Part shown: positions 43,949 to 52,568 of the stretch, one piece after another
How positions within the stretch are numbered: position 1 is the first letter of the stretch
How the letters are laid out: each line of letters starts with the position of its first letter
Source: Massilia psychrophila
GTDB taxonomy: Bacteria > Pseudomonadota > Gammaproteobacteria > Burkholderiales > Burkholderiaceae_D
Assembly (NCBI RefSeq): GCF_002760665.1
Contig: NZ_PDOB01000030.1
Coordinates: 1-55,987 of the forward strand
Length of the DNA: 55,987 nt
Direction: 5' to 3'
The notes under the pieces: model-generated
The model's input: only the letters and a program-made list of their open reading frames with translations
Databases searched by the model: none
What the model was told of the DNA's origin: nothing
Translations under genes and position numbers: made by a program

Positions 43949-44713
43949 ATGAAATTAGTGGACAAAGTTGCGATTGTGACTGGCGCGACCCAGGGCATTG
44001 GCCTGGCCTGCGCCGCCCGCCTGGTCGCCGAAGGCGCTCGCGTGATGCTGGTCGACATCAAGCCCGAGGGTGAGCAGGCGGCGCAGCAGCTCGGTGGCGC
44101 GGCACGGTTTTTCGCCGCCGACGTCAGTCAGAAGGCCGACGTCGACGCCATGATCGCCGCTACCCTGGAGGCGTTCGGCCACATCGACATCCTGGTCAAC
44201 AACGTCGGCGTCACCCATGCCGCCGACTTCCTCGACCTGGACGAAAGTGATTTCGACCGGGTCTTGCGCATCAACCTGAAATCGATGTTCCTGTGCGGCC
44301 AGGCGGCGGCGCGCGAAATGGTCAAACGACAAAGCGGCAGCATTATTAACATGTCGAGCGTTAATTCCGAACTGGCGATTCCGAACCAAGTGCCGTACGT
44401 GGTGTCGAAGGGCGGCGTTAACCAGCTCACAAAAGTAATGGCATTAAACCTGGCGCCGCATGGCATCCGTGTCAACGGCATCGGCCCCGGCACCATCCTC
44501 ACCGAACTGGCCAAAAAGGCTGTACTCGGCAGCCCGGAAGCGCGCCATACCATCCTGTCGCGCACCCCGCTGGGCCGCTGCGGCGAACCGGAAGAAGTGG
44601 CGGCGATCGCCGCTTTCCTAGCCAGCGACGACGCCTCCTATATGACGGGCCAGACCATCTACGCCGACGGCGGGCGCCTGGCGCTCAATTACACGGTGCC
44701 GGTGAAGCAATGA
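43949..44713 (+). CDS. Short-chain dehydrogenase/reductase (SDR)
   Basis: A cytoplasmic NAD(P)-dependent oxidoreductase of 254 residues. The cofactor motif is TGATQGIG at residues 11-18 and the acidic residue after the second strand (VDIK) suggests NAD. NNVGVTHAADF, SIINMSSVNSE and YVVSKGG provide the catalytic Asn-Ser-Tyr-Lys. Its stop codon overlaps the start of the MarR gene (ATGA), so the two are coupled. The substrate is unknown. The ATG at 43949 was preferred to an upstream in-frame ATG at 43907. Confidence 0.9.
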   Translation: MKLVDKVAIVTGATQGIGLACAARLVAEGARVMLVDIKPEGEQAAQQLGGAARFFAADVSQKADVDAMIAATLEAFGHIDILVNNVGVTHAADFLDLDESDFDRVLRINLKSMFLCGQAAAREMVKRQSGSIINMSSVNSELAIPNQVPYVVSKGGVNQLTKVMALNLAPHGIRVNGIGPGTILTELAKKAVLGSPEARHTILSRTPLGRCGEPEEVAAIAAFLASDDASYMTGQTIYADGGRLALNYTVPVKQ

Positions 44714-45183
44714 GCATGCCGCACAAGCAGGCGCCGCCGGCCGACATGCTGGCGCTCGACAACCAGTTCTGCTTCGCGCTGTATTCGGCTTCGCACGCGG
44801 TCACCAGGACCTACAAGCCGCTGCTCAACCGGCTTGGCCTGACCTACCCCCAATACCTGGTGATGCTGGTCTTGTGGGAACAGGATGGCATCCTGGTCAA
44901 GGACATCGGCGCGCGCCTGTTCCTCGACTCCGGCACCTTGACCCCGCTGCTCAAGCGGCTGGAGGCGAATGGCCTGCTCGAACGCCGGCGCGATCCGCGC
45001 GACGAGCGCCAGGTGCGCATCTCCTTGATGGTGGCCGGACGCGCGCTGCGCGAACTGGCAATCGAAATTCCCCGGCAATTACTGTGTGCCAGCGGTAAGG
45101 AAGCAGTCACGCTCGGCCGCCTGCGGACGGAACTGTCGGCCGTGCGCGACGACATGTTGCGGGCAATGGAGGGCGGCGAATAA
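44710..45183 (+). CDS. ohrR: OhrR-type MarR-family peroxide sensor
   Basis: The protein has 157 residues. It has the OhrR signature LDNQFCFALYSASHAVTRTY with the peroxide-sensing cysteine at Cys21, YPQYLVMLVLWE, and the winged helix GTLTPLLKRLEANGLLERRRD with DERQVRISL. It represses ohr until organic hydroperoxides oxidise the cysteine. The start overlaps the SDR stop codon. The ohr gene follows 119 bases later with a likely operator in between. Confidence 0.9.
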   Translation: MSMPHKQAPPADMLALDNQFCFALYSASHAVTRTYKPLLNRLGLTYPQYLVMLVLWEQDGILVKDIGARLFLDSGTLTPLLKRLEANGLLERRRDPRDERQVRISLMVAGRALRELAIEIPRQLLCASGKEAVTLGRLRTELSAVRDDMLRAMEGGE

Positions 45184-45228
45184 TCCGCACCGACGCCTAT
45201 CGGGCCGATAGCAATAATTAAATTGCCC

Positions 45229-45241
45229 ACAATTAGATTGT
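45229..45241. promoter_or_regulatory. Candidate OhrR operator
   Basis: ACAATTAGATTGT has perfect 5-base arms (ACAAT/ATTGT) around three bases, close to the TACAATT-AATTGTA type site bound by OhrR. It lies 61 bases before ohr, in an AT-rich stretch with promoter-like TTGACT and TATATT elements just behind. Confidence 0.6.
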
Positions 45242-45302
45242 TGACTATTATATTTTGTATCGGCAGTCCTCCTGCCGCGTCAATTACTTTCAGGAACTCC
45301 AC

Positions 45303-45734
45303 ATGCAAATTCTGTACACCGCACATGCTACCGCCACCGGCGGGCGCGACGGCCGCGCCACCTCCAGCGACCAGGCGCTCGACGTCGCACTGTCGACCCC
45401 AAAACAACTCGGCGGCGCCGGCGGCGAAGGCAGCAACCCCGAACAGTTGTTTGCGGCCGGTTATGCGGCCTGCTTTCTGTCTGCAATGAAAATGGTGGGC
45501 GGTATGCTGAAGACGCCGGTGCCGCAGTCGACCAGTGTCGCTGGCGCCGTCGGCATTGGCCCGAATGGCGCCGGCGGTTTTGCCTTGGCGGTGACGCTGT
45601 CGGTGACTACTCCGGGCATGGATGGCGCAGCGGCAAAGGCCGTGGTCGCCAAGGCGCACGAGGTATGCCCGTATTCCAACGCAACGCGCGGCAACGTCGA
45701 TGTGGCGATCTTGGTAAATCCGGAGCAGATATAA
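45303..45734 (+). CDS. ohr: Organic hydroperoxide resistance protein
   Basis: The protein has 143 residues from the ATG at 45303. Both redox cysteines are present: Cys57 in AAGYAACFLSAMK and Cys122 in AHEVCPYSNATRG. It reduces organic and fatty-acid hydroperoxides with electrons from lipoyl proteins. OhrR lies immediately upstream, so induction by peroxides is expected. A strong terminator follows at 45838. Confidence 0.95.
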   Translation: MQILYTAHATATGGRDGRATSSDQALDVALSTPKQLGGAGGEGSNPEQLFAAGYAACFLSAMKMVGGMLKTPVPQSTSVAGAVGIGPNGAGGFALAVTLSVTTPGMDGAAAKAVVAKAHEVCPYSNATRGNVDVAILVNPEQI

Positions 45735-45837
45735 AAGAAATATATGTCTGATATCTAATATGGCAATTGGACGTAAATGCCGTGGTGCAGCATCATTTGC
45801 CTTGTCTCCACTATTCTCCTCCAAGAAAATAGTTTTT

Positions 45838-45866
45838 AGCCCGCTTTCACCAGCGGGCTTTTTTTT
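45838..45866 (+). terminator. Rho-independent terminator after ohr
   Basis: AGCCCGCT (45838-45845) pairs with AGCGGGCT (45852-45859) and is followed by a run of T. Confidence 0.88.
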
Positions 45867-46027
45867 GCTCCGTCTCTTTGTCACCGGTCCTAATCTCGAC
45901 AGGCTCTTGGGCAAAAACGTTCCGCGCGATTGCGCCACGCTTGAGTATTGTCATACTGGCGTCACACTGGCTGCCTATACTTAATCCACCTGCCATACAT
46001 GCAACCGATATGCGTGATCGCAGACCA

Positions 46028-46119
46028 GGCGTGCCGCTTTCAACGACGGCACGCCGCTCCGGTTTACCTCTCTTGGCCCGATCTTGGGTTCGCCCGCACA
46101 AAGCTGCGGGCATTTTTTT
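46028..46119 (+). ncRNA. Candidate structured small RNA or leader
   Basis: GGCGTGCCG (46028-46036) and CGGCACGCC (46047-46055) form a perfect 9-base stem with a 10-base loop, 36 bases ahead of a rho-independent terminator. No open frame with a good start ends there, so an RNA product or an attenuated leader of the zinc-ribbon gene at 46265 is possible. The 5' end is not determined and the family is unknown. Confidence 0.35.
46092..46119 (+). terminator. Rho-independent terminator upstream of zinc-ribbon gene
   Basis: GCCCGCA (46092-46098) and TGCGGGC (46105-46111) are followed by A and seven T. It ends a transcript not explained by any gene I can see. Confidence 0.8.
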
Positions 46120-46264
46120 GCTCATCGGCAAATTATTCAAAAACATGCGAATTTAGCAGTTTTAACGGCTTGACGCTGCCACAGTTTCTACTATGATGAA
46201 GTTCGCCCAACCGGTTTATCTATGTATATCAAAGCCACCACTGGAAGCAAAGGGAGTCTATCGA

Positions 46265-46588
46265 ATGAGCCTGCAAGCTTTTGAAACGCCGTCCAGCAAC
46301 ACCAGGGCACCCCATCCTGCGCAGAATCGCCGTCAACGGCGCCCTGATGACAGCCTTTTCCTGACTGAACTCAATGCGCGAACAGTCGTCGACCCCGATG
46401 ACGACCAGGCACCGGTAACGCTGACCACTTTCGGCACAGTCCGTGAATCTTGCCCGAATTGCGCCCACACACAACTCCACCTCGTATTGCGGCAACGCAA
46501 CGTCCGACTGGCCCACCTGTTCTGCGCCGACTGCCACAGCTGTTTCAGCGCCCATTACGCCAGCGGTGCCTGCGCACTGACAATCTGA
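46265..46588 (+). CDS. Small zinc-ribbon-like hypothetical protein
   Basis: The protein has 107 residues from the ATG at 46265 (AGGGAG upstream; the frame is open further upstream). The last 45 residues contain CPNC and CADCHSC, four or more Cys that could bind zinc as a ribbon. The first 45 residues are Arg/Asn/Gln-rich and probably disordered. It lies 146 bases after a terminator hairpin that could belong to its own leader. No named family is recognised. Confidence 0.7.
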   Translation: MSLQAFETPSSNTRAPHPAQNRRQRRPDDSLFLTELNARTVVDPDDDQAPVTLTTFGTVRESCPNCAHTQLHLVLRQRNVRLAHLFCADCHSCFSAHYASGACALTI

Positions 46589-46657
46589 CAACTTGATCCA
46601 AGCCAAGCTCGGCGCCGAACCGTGTAAGGCGGGCGGTGCCGTGCCGGCCGGCGTGCT

Positions 46658-47086
46658 ATGCTTTTATTTTCACTGTCCGCGCGTTTCATGCCCGCCCTAT
46701 TTTACGTGCTCGTTTTCGACTCCAAATTCAGCAAGCTGCGCTACGGCGCTGCCCTGCTCATCTATGCCCTGATCCTGGTACTTGGCTCGATCCCGGGCGC
46801 GCGCGCCGAGATCGGCCATTACGCCACCGGCCTGATGCTGCACTCGCTGGCCTACGCGATGCTGACCGTTCTGGTGTACACCGGCAGCAGCGGCAACGCC
46901 AGCCAGCGCGCGTTTAAATCGGTACTGACGGTGTCGCTGATGGGCGCTTGCGACGAACTGTTACAAACCCTCCTTACCTACCGCGGCGCCTCTGTGTCCG
47001 ACTGGCTGGTCGACCTTACCGCCAGCATCGTCGTTTCTGCCGTGCTGTGGGCCGCCTGGCCGAAAGCTGTGCTCGCGCCGCAATAA
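46658..47086 (+). CDS. VanZ-like membrane protein
   Basis: The protein has 142 residues (an in-frame ATG at 46688 would remove ten). Four transmembrane helices are apparent. The VanZ-like pattern is seen as LGSIPGARAEI, LHSLAYAML, MGACDELLQT and RGASVSDWLVDLTAS. VanZ-like proteins are small inner-membrane proteins of unclear role, first noted for low-level teicoplanin resistance. Here no glycopeptide genes are present, so resistance should not be assumed. Confidence 0.85.
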   Translation: MLLFSLSARFMPALFYVLVFDSKFSKLRYGAALLIYALILVLGSIPGARAEIGHYATGLMLHSLAYAMLTVLVYTGSSGNASQRAFKSVLTVSLMGACDELLQTLLTYRGASVSDWLVDLTASIVVSAVLWAAWPKAVLAPQ

Positions 47087-47160
47087 GCGTCCTGGTACTG
47101 CGGCGCACGCCGCATAATCGCTCGACAATTTGATCTGTCTCACGCTGACCCCGCTTCACT

Positions 47161-47188
47161 GGAACGTCGCGCCCAATCTCCCCTCTTA
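47161..47188 (+). promoter_or_regulatory. Sigma-E-like promoter of first Ser/Gly-rich lipoprotein
   Basis: GGAACGT (47161-47167) and TCTTA (47184-47188) are separated by 16 bases, the spacing and sequence type of extracytoplasmic-stress (RpoE) promoters. The same pair with the same spacing lies upstream of the second lipoprotein, and a shared GTGGCA and GTCACG follow both at matching distances. Confidence 0.55.
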
Positions 47189-47251
47189 CTCAAGTGGCAC
47201 GCGGCACCGTCACGCACCCATACAGTAAATCCAATAACCGAGGAGTTAATT

Positions 47252-47548
47252 ATGAAGCGTACACAACAGCGCGTGCTTTTGGTGGGCCTGCTGACATTCT
47301 CGCTGGCGGCGTGCAGCTACATGCCCTGGCGGAACATGGGCAGCGGCACACCGGCCTCGACGTCGGGTAGCTCGGGGTCGGGCAGCACCGGGTCGGATAG
47401 TTCATCGTCGGGCAGCTCGTCGTCGGGCAGTTCAGGGTCGGGCGGCTCGACCTCGAGCGACCCGACGTCGAGCCCAACCGGGTCGAGCAGCACGGGGCCT
47501 ACCAGCAGCGGCAATCCCGCCACCAGCAGCGGATCGGGCAGCCGCTGA
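47252..47548 (+). CDS. Ser/Gly-rich lipoprotein, first copy
   Basis: The protein has 98 residues. MKRTQQRVLLVGLLTFSLAA leads to the lipobox Cys21 (LAAC), so the mature protein should be lipid-anchored. After MPWRNMGSG the rest is nearly only Ser, Gly and Thr, with a few Asp and Pro, as an unstructured chain. It has a good GAGGAG site. It resembles the protein at 47783-48397 in signal peptide and low-complexity body but lacks its C-terminal domain. The role is unknown. Confidence 0.8.
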   Translation: MKRTQQRVLLVGLLTFSLAACSYMPWRNMGSGTPASTSGSSGSGSTGSDSSSSGSSSSGSSGSGGSTSSDPTSSPTGSSSTGPTSSGNPATSSGSGSR

Positions 47549-47691
47549 CCAGCGCGGCGAAGGCACGGCGCAGCCGACCGGCCCGCGTCGATGCGCCGCC
47601 TTCAAGGCGATCAACCAGCAGGCAATTCGCTTCGCATCAAGCGAGGCGAATTGGGTTCGTTTGACATGGGTCATGTGCCGCCGATCAGGCC

Positions 47692-47719
47692 GGAACGTAC
47701 CTTTGCTTTGCCACTCTCA
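47692..47719 (+). promoter_or_regulatory. Sigma-E-like promoter of second Ser/Gly-rich lipoprotein
   Basis: GGAACGT (47692-47698) and TCTCA (47715-47719) are separated by 16 bases, as in the promoter at 47161. GTGGCA then follows 33 bases after the start of GGAACGT in both cases. The shared parts are confined to these elements, which argues for selection on the promoter. Confidence 0.55.
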
Positions 47720-47782
47720 CCCACGTGGCAAGGGAATCGTCACGTACACCCACTGCAAGACAGACAACTTAAGGAGTTGATC

Positions 47783-48397
47783 ATGAATCGAAGAAAACAG
47801 AGCGTGGTACTGGCGGGCTTGCTGGCATTGACGCTGGCAGGATGCAGTTCCATGCGCGGCGGCTATGATGAATCGGGCGGCGCCACCGGCAGCGGCACCG
47901 GCAGCAGCGGCTCGACCGGCTCCAGCGGCTCGGGTGGTAGCATGGGCAGTGGTTCGAGTGGTTCTAGCGGCTCTGGCGGCTCAAGCGGCTCTGGCGACTC
48001 AAGCGGCAGCATGGGCAGCGGGTCAGGCGGCAGCATGGGTAGCGAATCGAGCGGCAGCATGGGCAGTTCACCGCAGGCGCCCGGCGCAGCGGGGATGTCG
48101 CCCGGCGCAGCGGGGATGTCCCCTGGGGCGGCCGGTATGCCGGCCGGGGCGCCGAATGCAGTCGTCATGTCGATCGAAGCGATGCCGCGTCCGAGCGCTG
48201 CCGGCGCTGGCTCGGCTGCGATGGGTAGCAGCGGCACGGCCGGAGCCACCGGCTCGTCGCCGGCAGGGGGCGACCAGATGTACAGGGTTACGCTGCGCAT
48301 GGATGATGGCACTACGCGCGTCGTCACGCAGGACTCCACGCCAACTTTTCGTAGCGGCGACCGGGTCAACCTGATGGATGGATCGACGTCGCGCTGA
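47783..48397 (+). CDS. Ser/Gly-rich lipoprotein, second copy, with C-terminal domain
   Basis: The protein has 204 residues from the ATG at 47783 (AAGGAG upstream). MNRRKQSVVLAGLLALTLAG ends in a lipobox at Cys21. The Ser/Gly/Met-rich body (about 30-95) is followed by three near-identical SPGAAGM units and a 40-residue end, YRVTLRMDDGTTRVVTQDST then FRSGDRVNL, which looks like a small beta-barrel of the kind found at the end of outer-membrane lipoproteins such as SlyB. The paired genes probably share stress control. The function is unknown. Confidence 0.82.
   Translation: MNRRKQSVVLAGLLALTLAGCSSMRGGYDESGGATGSGTGSSGSTGSSGSGGSMGSGSSGSSGSGGSSGSGDSSGSMGSGSGGSMGSESSGSMGSSPQAPGAAGMSPGAAGMSPGAAGMPAGAPNAVVMSIEAMPRPSAAGAGSAAMGSSGTAGATGSSPAGGDQMYRVTLRMDDGTTRVVTQDSTPTFRSGDRVNLMDGSTSR
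48093..48146 (+). repeat. Short in-frame repeat SPGAAGM
   Basis: Near-identical 21-base units encode PGAAGM repeated three times in the second lipoprotein. They are followed by the variant PAGAP. The boundaries given are approximate. Confidence 0.65.
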
Positions 48398-48583
48398 GGG
48401 CCAAATCAGGTTATCGATCAAGGCGAGGCAAGCGCACACCGGTCGTTGCCCTAGCGTTGCGCGGGGACGCAAGCAAAGTTAAGTTCCCGCCAAAGCTTGG
48501 GTTGCGTCGATCTTTCGCTAATGCGCGCCCCAACTGCTGCGACTTCAGTTTCCGCGGACCTGCGCCACGGCGCCGCAGGGCTG

Positions 48584-50383
48584 CTATCCGCTGCCCAGCC
48601 CTGCCTGCTCCTCCTCTTTCGGTTCGTAGAGGATGCCGCGGGTTGCAGCTGAAATCTGCTCGAGCGGGACTTTTGGCGTGCGATCGGCGCACAACAAGCC
48701 ATTCGATTCCTGGAACGTGTCGGCGAACTGGGTGTAACAAAATCCGCTGAACATCAAGGTATTGTTGACCACCGCCATCAGGCTGCGGTACAGGCCGATG
48801 AAGCTGTCCGCCGTGTGGGCGCGCGCATAGCCCCAGGTGCGCATGGCGCTCGCTTTCGGGTCGTACGCGATGCCGCCGAATTCGGTAAGCACGATCGGCT
48901 GGCCGCGATGCGGGAAGCCGTCCAGCGTCAGGATGCGCCCGCCCGGCCGGCGCTGGTCGAACAAGGTGCGCACCGGGTCGGTCACCGCGTAGCGCGGGCC
49001 GAGCCGCTCCGGATCGCAGTCGTAATCGTGGATGCCGAGGATGTCGGTGGCCGACGCTTCCCAGCCGTCGTTGCCGATCACCGGGCGGGTGGCGTCGAGC
49101 GTGCGCGTCAGGTGGTACAGCGCCTCGACCGCGCTGCGGTGGGCCTGGGTCAGCGTCAGGTTCGGCACGCCCCACGACTCATTGAACGGGACCCACACGA
49201 TGATGCACGGGTGGCTGTAGTCACGCTCGATTGCTTCGGTCCATTCGCGTACCATGCGGGTGATGGCCTTGGGGCTGAAGCGGTAAGCCGACGGCATCTC
49301 TTCCCACACCAGCAAGCCGAGCTTGTCGGCCCAGTACAGGTAGCGTGGATTTTCGATTTTCTGGTGCTTGCGCACGCCGTTGAAGCCCATCGCCTTGGCC
49401 AGTTCGACGTCGCGTTTGAGCGCCACGTCCGAGGGCGCCGTCAGCAGCGTGTCGGGCCAGTAACCCTGGTCGAGCACCAGCCTGAGCGGGTAGGCGCGGC
49501 CGTTGAGCATGAAACGGTCGCGGTTGATCGACACCGAGCGCATCGCGGTGTACGACGTCACCCGGTCGAGCACTTCGCCGTTGTGGTACAGCGTCACCTC
49601 TGCTTCGAGCAGCGTCGGCCGCTCGGGGCTCCACAGCAGCTCGTTGCGCGAGTCGTCGATGCCGGGGTCGGACAAGGCGATCTTGCGGGTCGCCTCGTGC
49701 CCGAGCAACTTGTAATGATCGTCGGCCAGTAACTCCTTGCCGTGCCAGATCTTGACCTCGACAAACAGGTTTTCGTGGATTTCGCCGGTGGCCAGTATTT
49801 CGCAGCCGATCTCGTAGGTTTCAAACACCGGTGTCCAGCGCAGCGTGTGGATGTAGGTGGACGCCACCTGCTCGAACCAGACCGGTTGCCAGATACCGGT
49901 GGTGCGCGGATACCACAGCGAGTGCGGCTCGAGCAGCCAGTCCTGCTTGCCGCGCGGCTTGGCCAGGTCGTGTGGGTCGTCTTCGACGAACAGCGTCACC
50001 ACCTGCGCACCATCGTCGCGCAGCACGTCCGTGATGTCGGCCGAGAATGGGGTGTGCCCGCCCTCATGCTCGGCCACCAGGTGTGCGTTGACCCACACCC
50101 GCGCCCGGTAGTCGACCGCGCCGAAATGCAATATGGTGCGGCCGGCGCCGGACAACACGGTAAAGTCGCGCTGGTACCAGCAGAAGGTGTGAAAACCGGT
50201 GTCGCCGACGCCGCTGTTCTTTGTTTCCGGCGCGAACGGCACGTTGATTTCGTGGGTCCATCCGTCCGCGCAGCCGGGCAATTCGCAGCGGCGTTCGTCG
50301 TCGTACATGAATCGCCACGCGCCGTTAAGGCTTGTCCAGTGCTGGCGCACCAGCTGCGGGCGCGGGTAGCCGAACTGGCTCAT
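48584..50383 (-). CDS. Glycoside hydrolase family 2 protein
   Basis: The protein has 599 residues and no signal peptide, so it is cytoplasmic. The sugar-binding, Ig-like and TIM-barrel domains of GH2 are present: [14 protein letters not shown] at the N-terminus, then [20 protein letters not shown]. The catalytic pair is Glu402 in VPFNESWG (acid/base) and Glu501 in [11 protein letters not shown] (nucleophile). Together with the coupled galactokinase it probably releases galactose or a related sugar; beta-galactosidase or beta-glucuronidase are both possible. Its ATG overlaps the galK stop by four bases (ATGA). Confidence 0.9.
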   Translation of the reverse strand: MSQFGYPRPQLVRQHWTSLNGAWRFMYDDERRCELPGCADGWTHEINVPFAPETKNSGVGDTGFHTFCWYQRDFTVLSGAGRTILHFGAVDYRARVWVNAHLVAEHEGGHTPFSADITDVLRDDGAQVVTLFVEDDPHDLAKPRGKQDWLLEPHSLWYPRTTGIWQPVWFEQVASTYIHTLRWTPVFETYEIGCEILATGEIHENLFVEVKIWHGKELLADDHYKLLGHEATRKIALSDPGIDDSRNELLWSPERPTLLEAEVTLYHNGEVLDRVTSYTAMRSVSINRDRFMLNGRAYPLRLVLDQGYWPDTLLTAPSDVALKRDVELAKAMGFNGVRKHQKIENPRYLYWADKLGLLVWEEMPSAYRFSPKAITRMVREWTEAIERDYSHPCIIVWVPFNESWGVPNLTLTQAHRSAVEALYHLTRTLDATRPVIGNDGWEASATDILGIHDYDCDPERLGPRYAVTDPVRTLFDQRRPGGRILTLDGFPHRGQPIVLTEFGGIAYDPKASAMRTWGYARAHTADSFIGLYRSLMAVVNNTLMFSGFCYTQFADTFQESNGLLCADRTPKVPLEQISAATRGILYEPKEEEQAGLGSG

Positions 50384-51468
50384 GGCGCGCCGCCTTGCTG
50401 CGGCGCGCGCGGGATCAGGACCCGGCCCTGCCGTCCGGTGGCGTTGTAGCGCGCCGCCGCGGCGGCGGCGGCGGCCTCGGCGCACCCTTCGCGGCACAGC
50501 GCCACGCAGGCGCCGCCGAAGCCGGCCCCGGTCAGGCGCGCGCCGTAGACGCCGGGCGTATCGGCGAGGAAGGCGGCCAGCGTGTCGAGCTCGGGGATCG
50601 ACACCGCAAAGTCGTCGCGCAGGCTGGCATGCGAGGCGCTCATCAGCGCGCCGAAGCGCGCCGCCGACACCCCGGCCGATGCCTCGAGCACGCGCAGGTT
50701 CTCGCGCACCACGTGGCGCGCCCGCTCGCGGTAAGGTGACGGCAGCGTTTCGACCGAGGCCGGGTCGGTGACGTCACGCAGCGCCGCCACCCCGAGCAGG
50801 CGCGATGCCTCTTCGCATTCGGCGCGGCGCACATTGTAGGCGCTCGCCGCCAAGGTGCGCGGCACGCCCGAATCGATCACGATCAGCTCGCTGCCACGCG
50901 GCATCGGCAGCAGCCGGTGCGCCAGGCTGCGGGCGTCGATGAACAACATGTGGCGCTGGTCGGCCAGGCTGGACGCCATCTGGTCCATGATGCCGCAGTT
51001 CACCTTGGCGTAATCGATCTCGGCACGCTGCGCCAGGCGCGCAAGGCGAACGTCGTCGAGTTCGATAGAGAGCAGGCTGCGCAGTGCCCGCAACGTGGCG
51101 ACCTCGAGCGCGGCGCTGCTCGACATGCCGGCGCCGACCGGCAATTCGGTGCTGATGTACACGCGCAGCGGCGGCACCGCCACGCCGTCGGCCGCCAACA
51201 GCCGGACGCAGCCGTCGACGTAACTGGCGAAGCCCTGCGGCGGGTGGGCATCGAACGCATAGTCGACGCCCTCGTCGAGCGTGGCCGAATACACGTGGAA
51301 GCAGTCGTCGATGCTCGGGCTGATCGCCACTTCGGTCAACTGGGGCGTCGCCACCGGCAGCATGAAACCATCGTTGTAATCGGTGTGCTCGCCGAGCAGG
51401 TTGATGCGGCCCGGCGCCGACGCATGTGCCTCGGGCGGTCCACCGAAAAACGTCGCCAGGGTCAGCAT
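50380..51468 (-). CDS. galK: Galactokinase
   Basis: The protein has 362 residues and makes galactose-1-phosphate with ATP. GHMP-kinase motifs are clear: APGRINLLGEHTDYNDG at the N-terminus, LPVGAGMSSSAALEVA (phosphate loop) and GARLTGAGFGGACVAL near the end. The start at 51468 overlaps the end of the upstream M24 gene, and its own stop overlaps the GH2 start, so the three are coupled. galT and galE are not in the window, so the Leloir pathway must be completed elsewhere. Confidence 0.93.
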   Translation of the reverse strand: MLTLATFFGGPPEAHASAPGRINLLGEHTDYNDGFMLPVATPQLTEVAISPSIDDCFHVYSATLDEGVDYAFDAHPPQGFASYVDGCVRLLAADGVAVPPLRVYISTELPVGAGMSSSAALEVATLRALRSLLSIELDDVRLARLAQRAEIDYAKVNCGIMDQMASSLADQRHMLFIDARSLAHRLLPMPRGSELIVIDSGVPRTLAASAYNVRRAECEEASRLLGVAALRDVTDPASVETLPSPYRERARHVVRENLRVLEASAGVSAARFGALMSASHASLRDDFAVSIPELDTLAAFLADTPGVYGARLTGAGFGGACVALCREGCAEAAAAAAAARYNATGRQGRVLIPRAPQQGGAP

Positions 51469-52568
51469 GCCGCCTCCAGCCACAGCGGGCGGTTTCGTCC
51501 CTGCACGGTGGTGGCCGGCCAGGACGGATCGCACGTCAGGTTTTCCAGCCCGCGTTCGCCCAGCAAAAAAGTGTCTTCGATCTGGATGCCGGCAAACCCC
51601 GGATTGAACGCCAGCGCCATGCCGGGCTCGAGCGCAAGCGCGGTGCTGGCGGTGGCCATCAGTTCGTGCGTCAGATAAGCGGTCACGCCGCCCTGAGTGT
51701 GCTCGCGCATTGCTTCGGGCCGCCCAACGTGGCGGTAGGCCTGCAGCAGCGCGTGGTACACCGCGGCCAGCGAATTTCCCGGCACACAGGCGGCCAGCGC
51801 GGTCGCCTCGACTGTCAACAGGTCGGCCTGCAAGGCCGAAGCCGGGCCAGCGCTGCCAAAGCTGACGAAGCGGGTCAGGCAGGCATGCAGGCCATGACGG
51901 CGGCCGCGCAGCACCAGCATGGCGCGCTCGCCAAGCCTTGCCGCCGACGGCGTCGGCTCGCGGTACAGCGCCAGCCTGGCACTGCCCACCGCCAGTACCA
52001 GCGCGGGATGAATGCCGCGCCGCCACAGCGCGCGCGCGCCCGCCGCCGCCAGTTCATACTCGGTCCAGTCCGGCCGCGCGGCGCGCAGCGCCTCGCTGAT
52101 TGCCTCAGCCGCCTGTCCGCCCAATTGGCGGTAGCGCTGTTGTTCGGGCTCTGACAGCACCAGCCGCTGATGGTGGACGCTGGCCGGCAGCGCCAGCTCG
52201 GCGCCGCGCGGGCGGTCCGACAGCACTGGCGCACCAAAGGCCGATTCGAGCACAAAGCGTTCGCGCCACGCCAAGTCTTCCCATGGCGTCACGTGGAACG
52301 AAAAACCGGGAGGCACCTCTTCTTCGCGCAGCCGGTCGGCCACTGTCTCGTCCGTCAGAATGCATGCCTCGGCCTTCGTTACCAGCACCTCCGCGACGCC
52401 GGTTTCGCAGGCCTGCAGCACGGCGCTTGAGCCGCCCGCGGTGCACCAGGCAAACCAGTCGATCCCGCGCAGGCGCAACGCGCCAGCGCCGGTGTCGTGC
52501 AACCAGCGGCGCATCAACGCCAGCTTGGCCGCAGCCTGCGGCGCGCGATCAAGGGTCGAGTCGCTCAT
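51462..52568 (-). CDS. M24 (Xaa-Pro aminopeptidase-like) protein with degenerate metal site
   Basis: The protein has 368 residues from the ATG at 52568. It shows the two-domain layout of M24 peptidases: an N-terminal creatinase-like domain (LRLRGIDWFAWCTAGGSSAVL) and a pita-bread domain (SEPEQQRYRQLGGQAAEAIS onward). The two aspartates expected after GERAMLVLRGRRHGLHACLTRFV are missing, and the following His site reads HTQGGVTAYLTHE. Only the late glutamate in FAGIQIEDTFLL is kept. I take it as a non-peptidase or a pseudo-enzyme. It leads a coupled operon with galK and the GH2 gene. Confidence 0.78.
   Translation of the reverse strand: MSDSTLDRAPQAAAKLALMRRWLHDTGAGALRLRGIDWFAWCTAGGSSAVLQACETGVAEVLVTKAEACILTDETVADRLREEEVPPGFSFHVTPWEDLAWRERFVLESAFGAPVLSDRPRGAELALPASVHHQRLVLSEPEQQRYRQLGGQAAEAISEALRAARPDWTEYELAAAGARALWRRGIHPALVLAVGSARLALYREPTPSAARLGERAMLVLRGRRHGLHACLTRFVSFGSAGPASALQADLLTVEATALAACVPGNSLAAVYHALLQAYRHVGRPEAMREHTQGGVTAYLTHELMATASTALALEPGMALAFNPGFAGIQIEDTFLLGERGLENLTCDPSWPATTVQGRNRPLWLEAAC

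Larger units (their letters stand above)
45735..46264. other. Intergenic region with two terminators
   Basis: The 530-base gap has the ohr terminator (45838-45866) and a second terminator (46092-46119) with another long hairpin (46028-46055) before it. The short reading frames between them look non-coding, so a structured RNA may lie between about 45900 and 46119. Promoter-like TATACT is at 45976-45981 without a good -35. Confidence 0.5.

Noticed and set aside
46658-47086. VanZ-like gene as a glycopeptide resistance determinant
   Set aside because: No vanA/vanH-type genes are present, and VanZ-like proteins are common in Gram-negative bacteria without that role.
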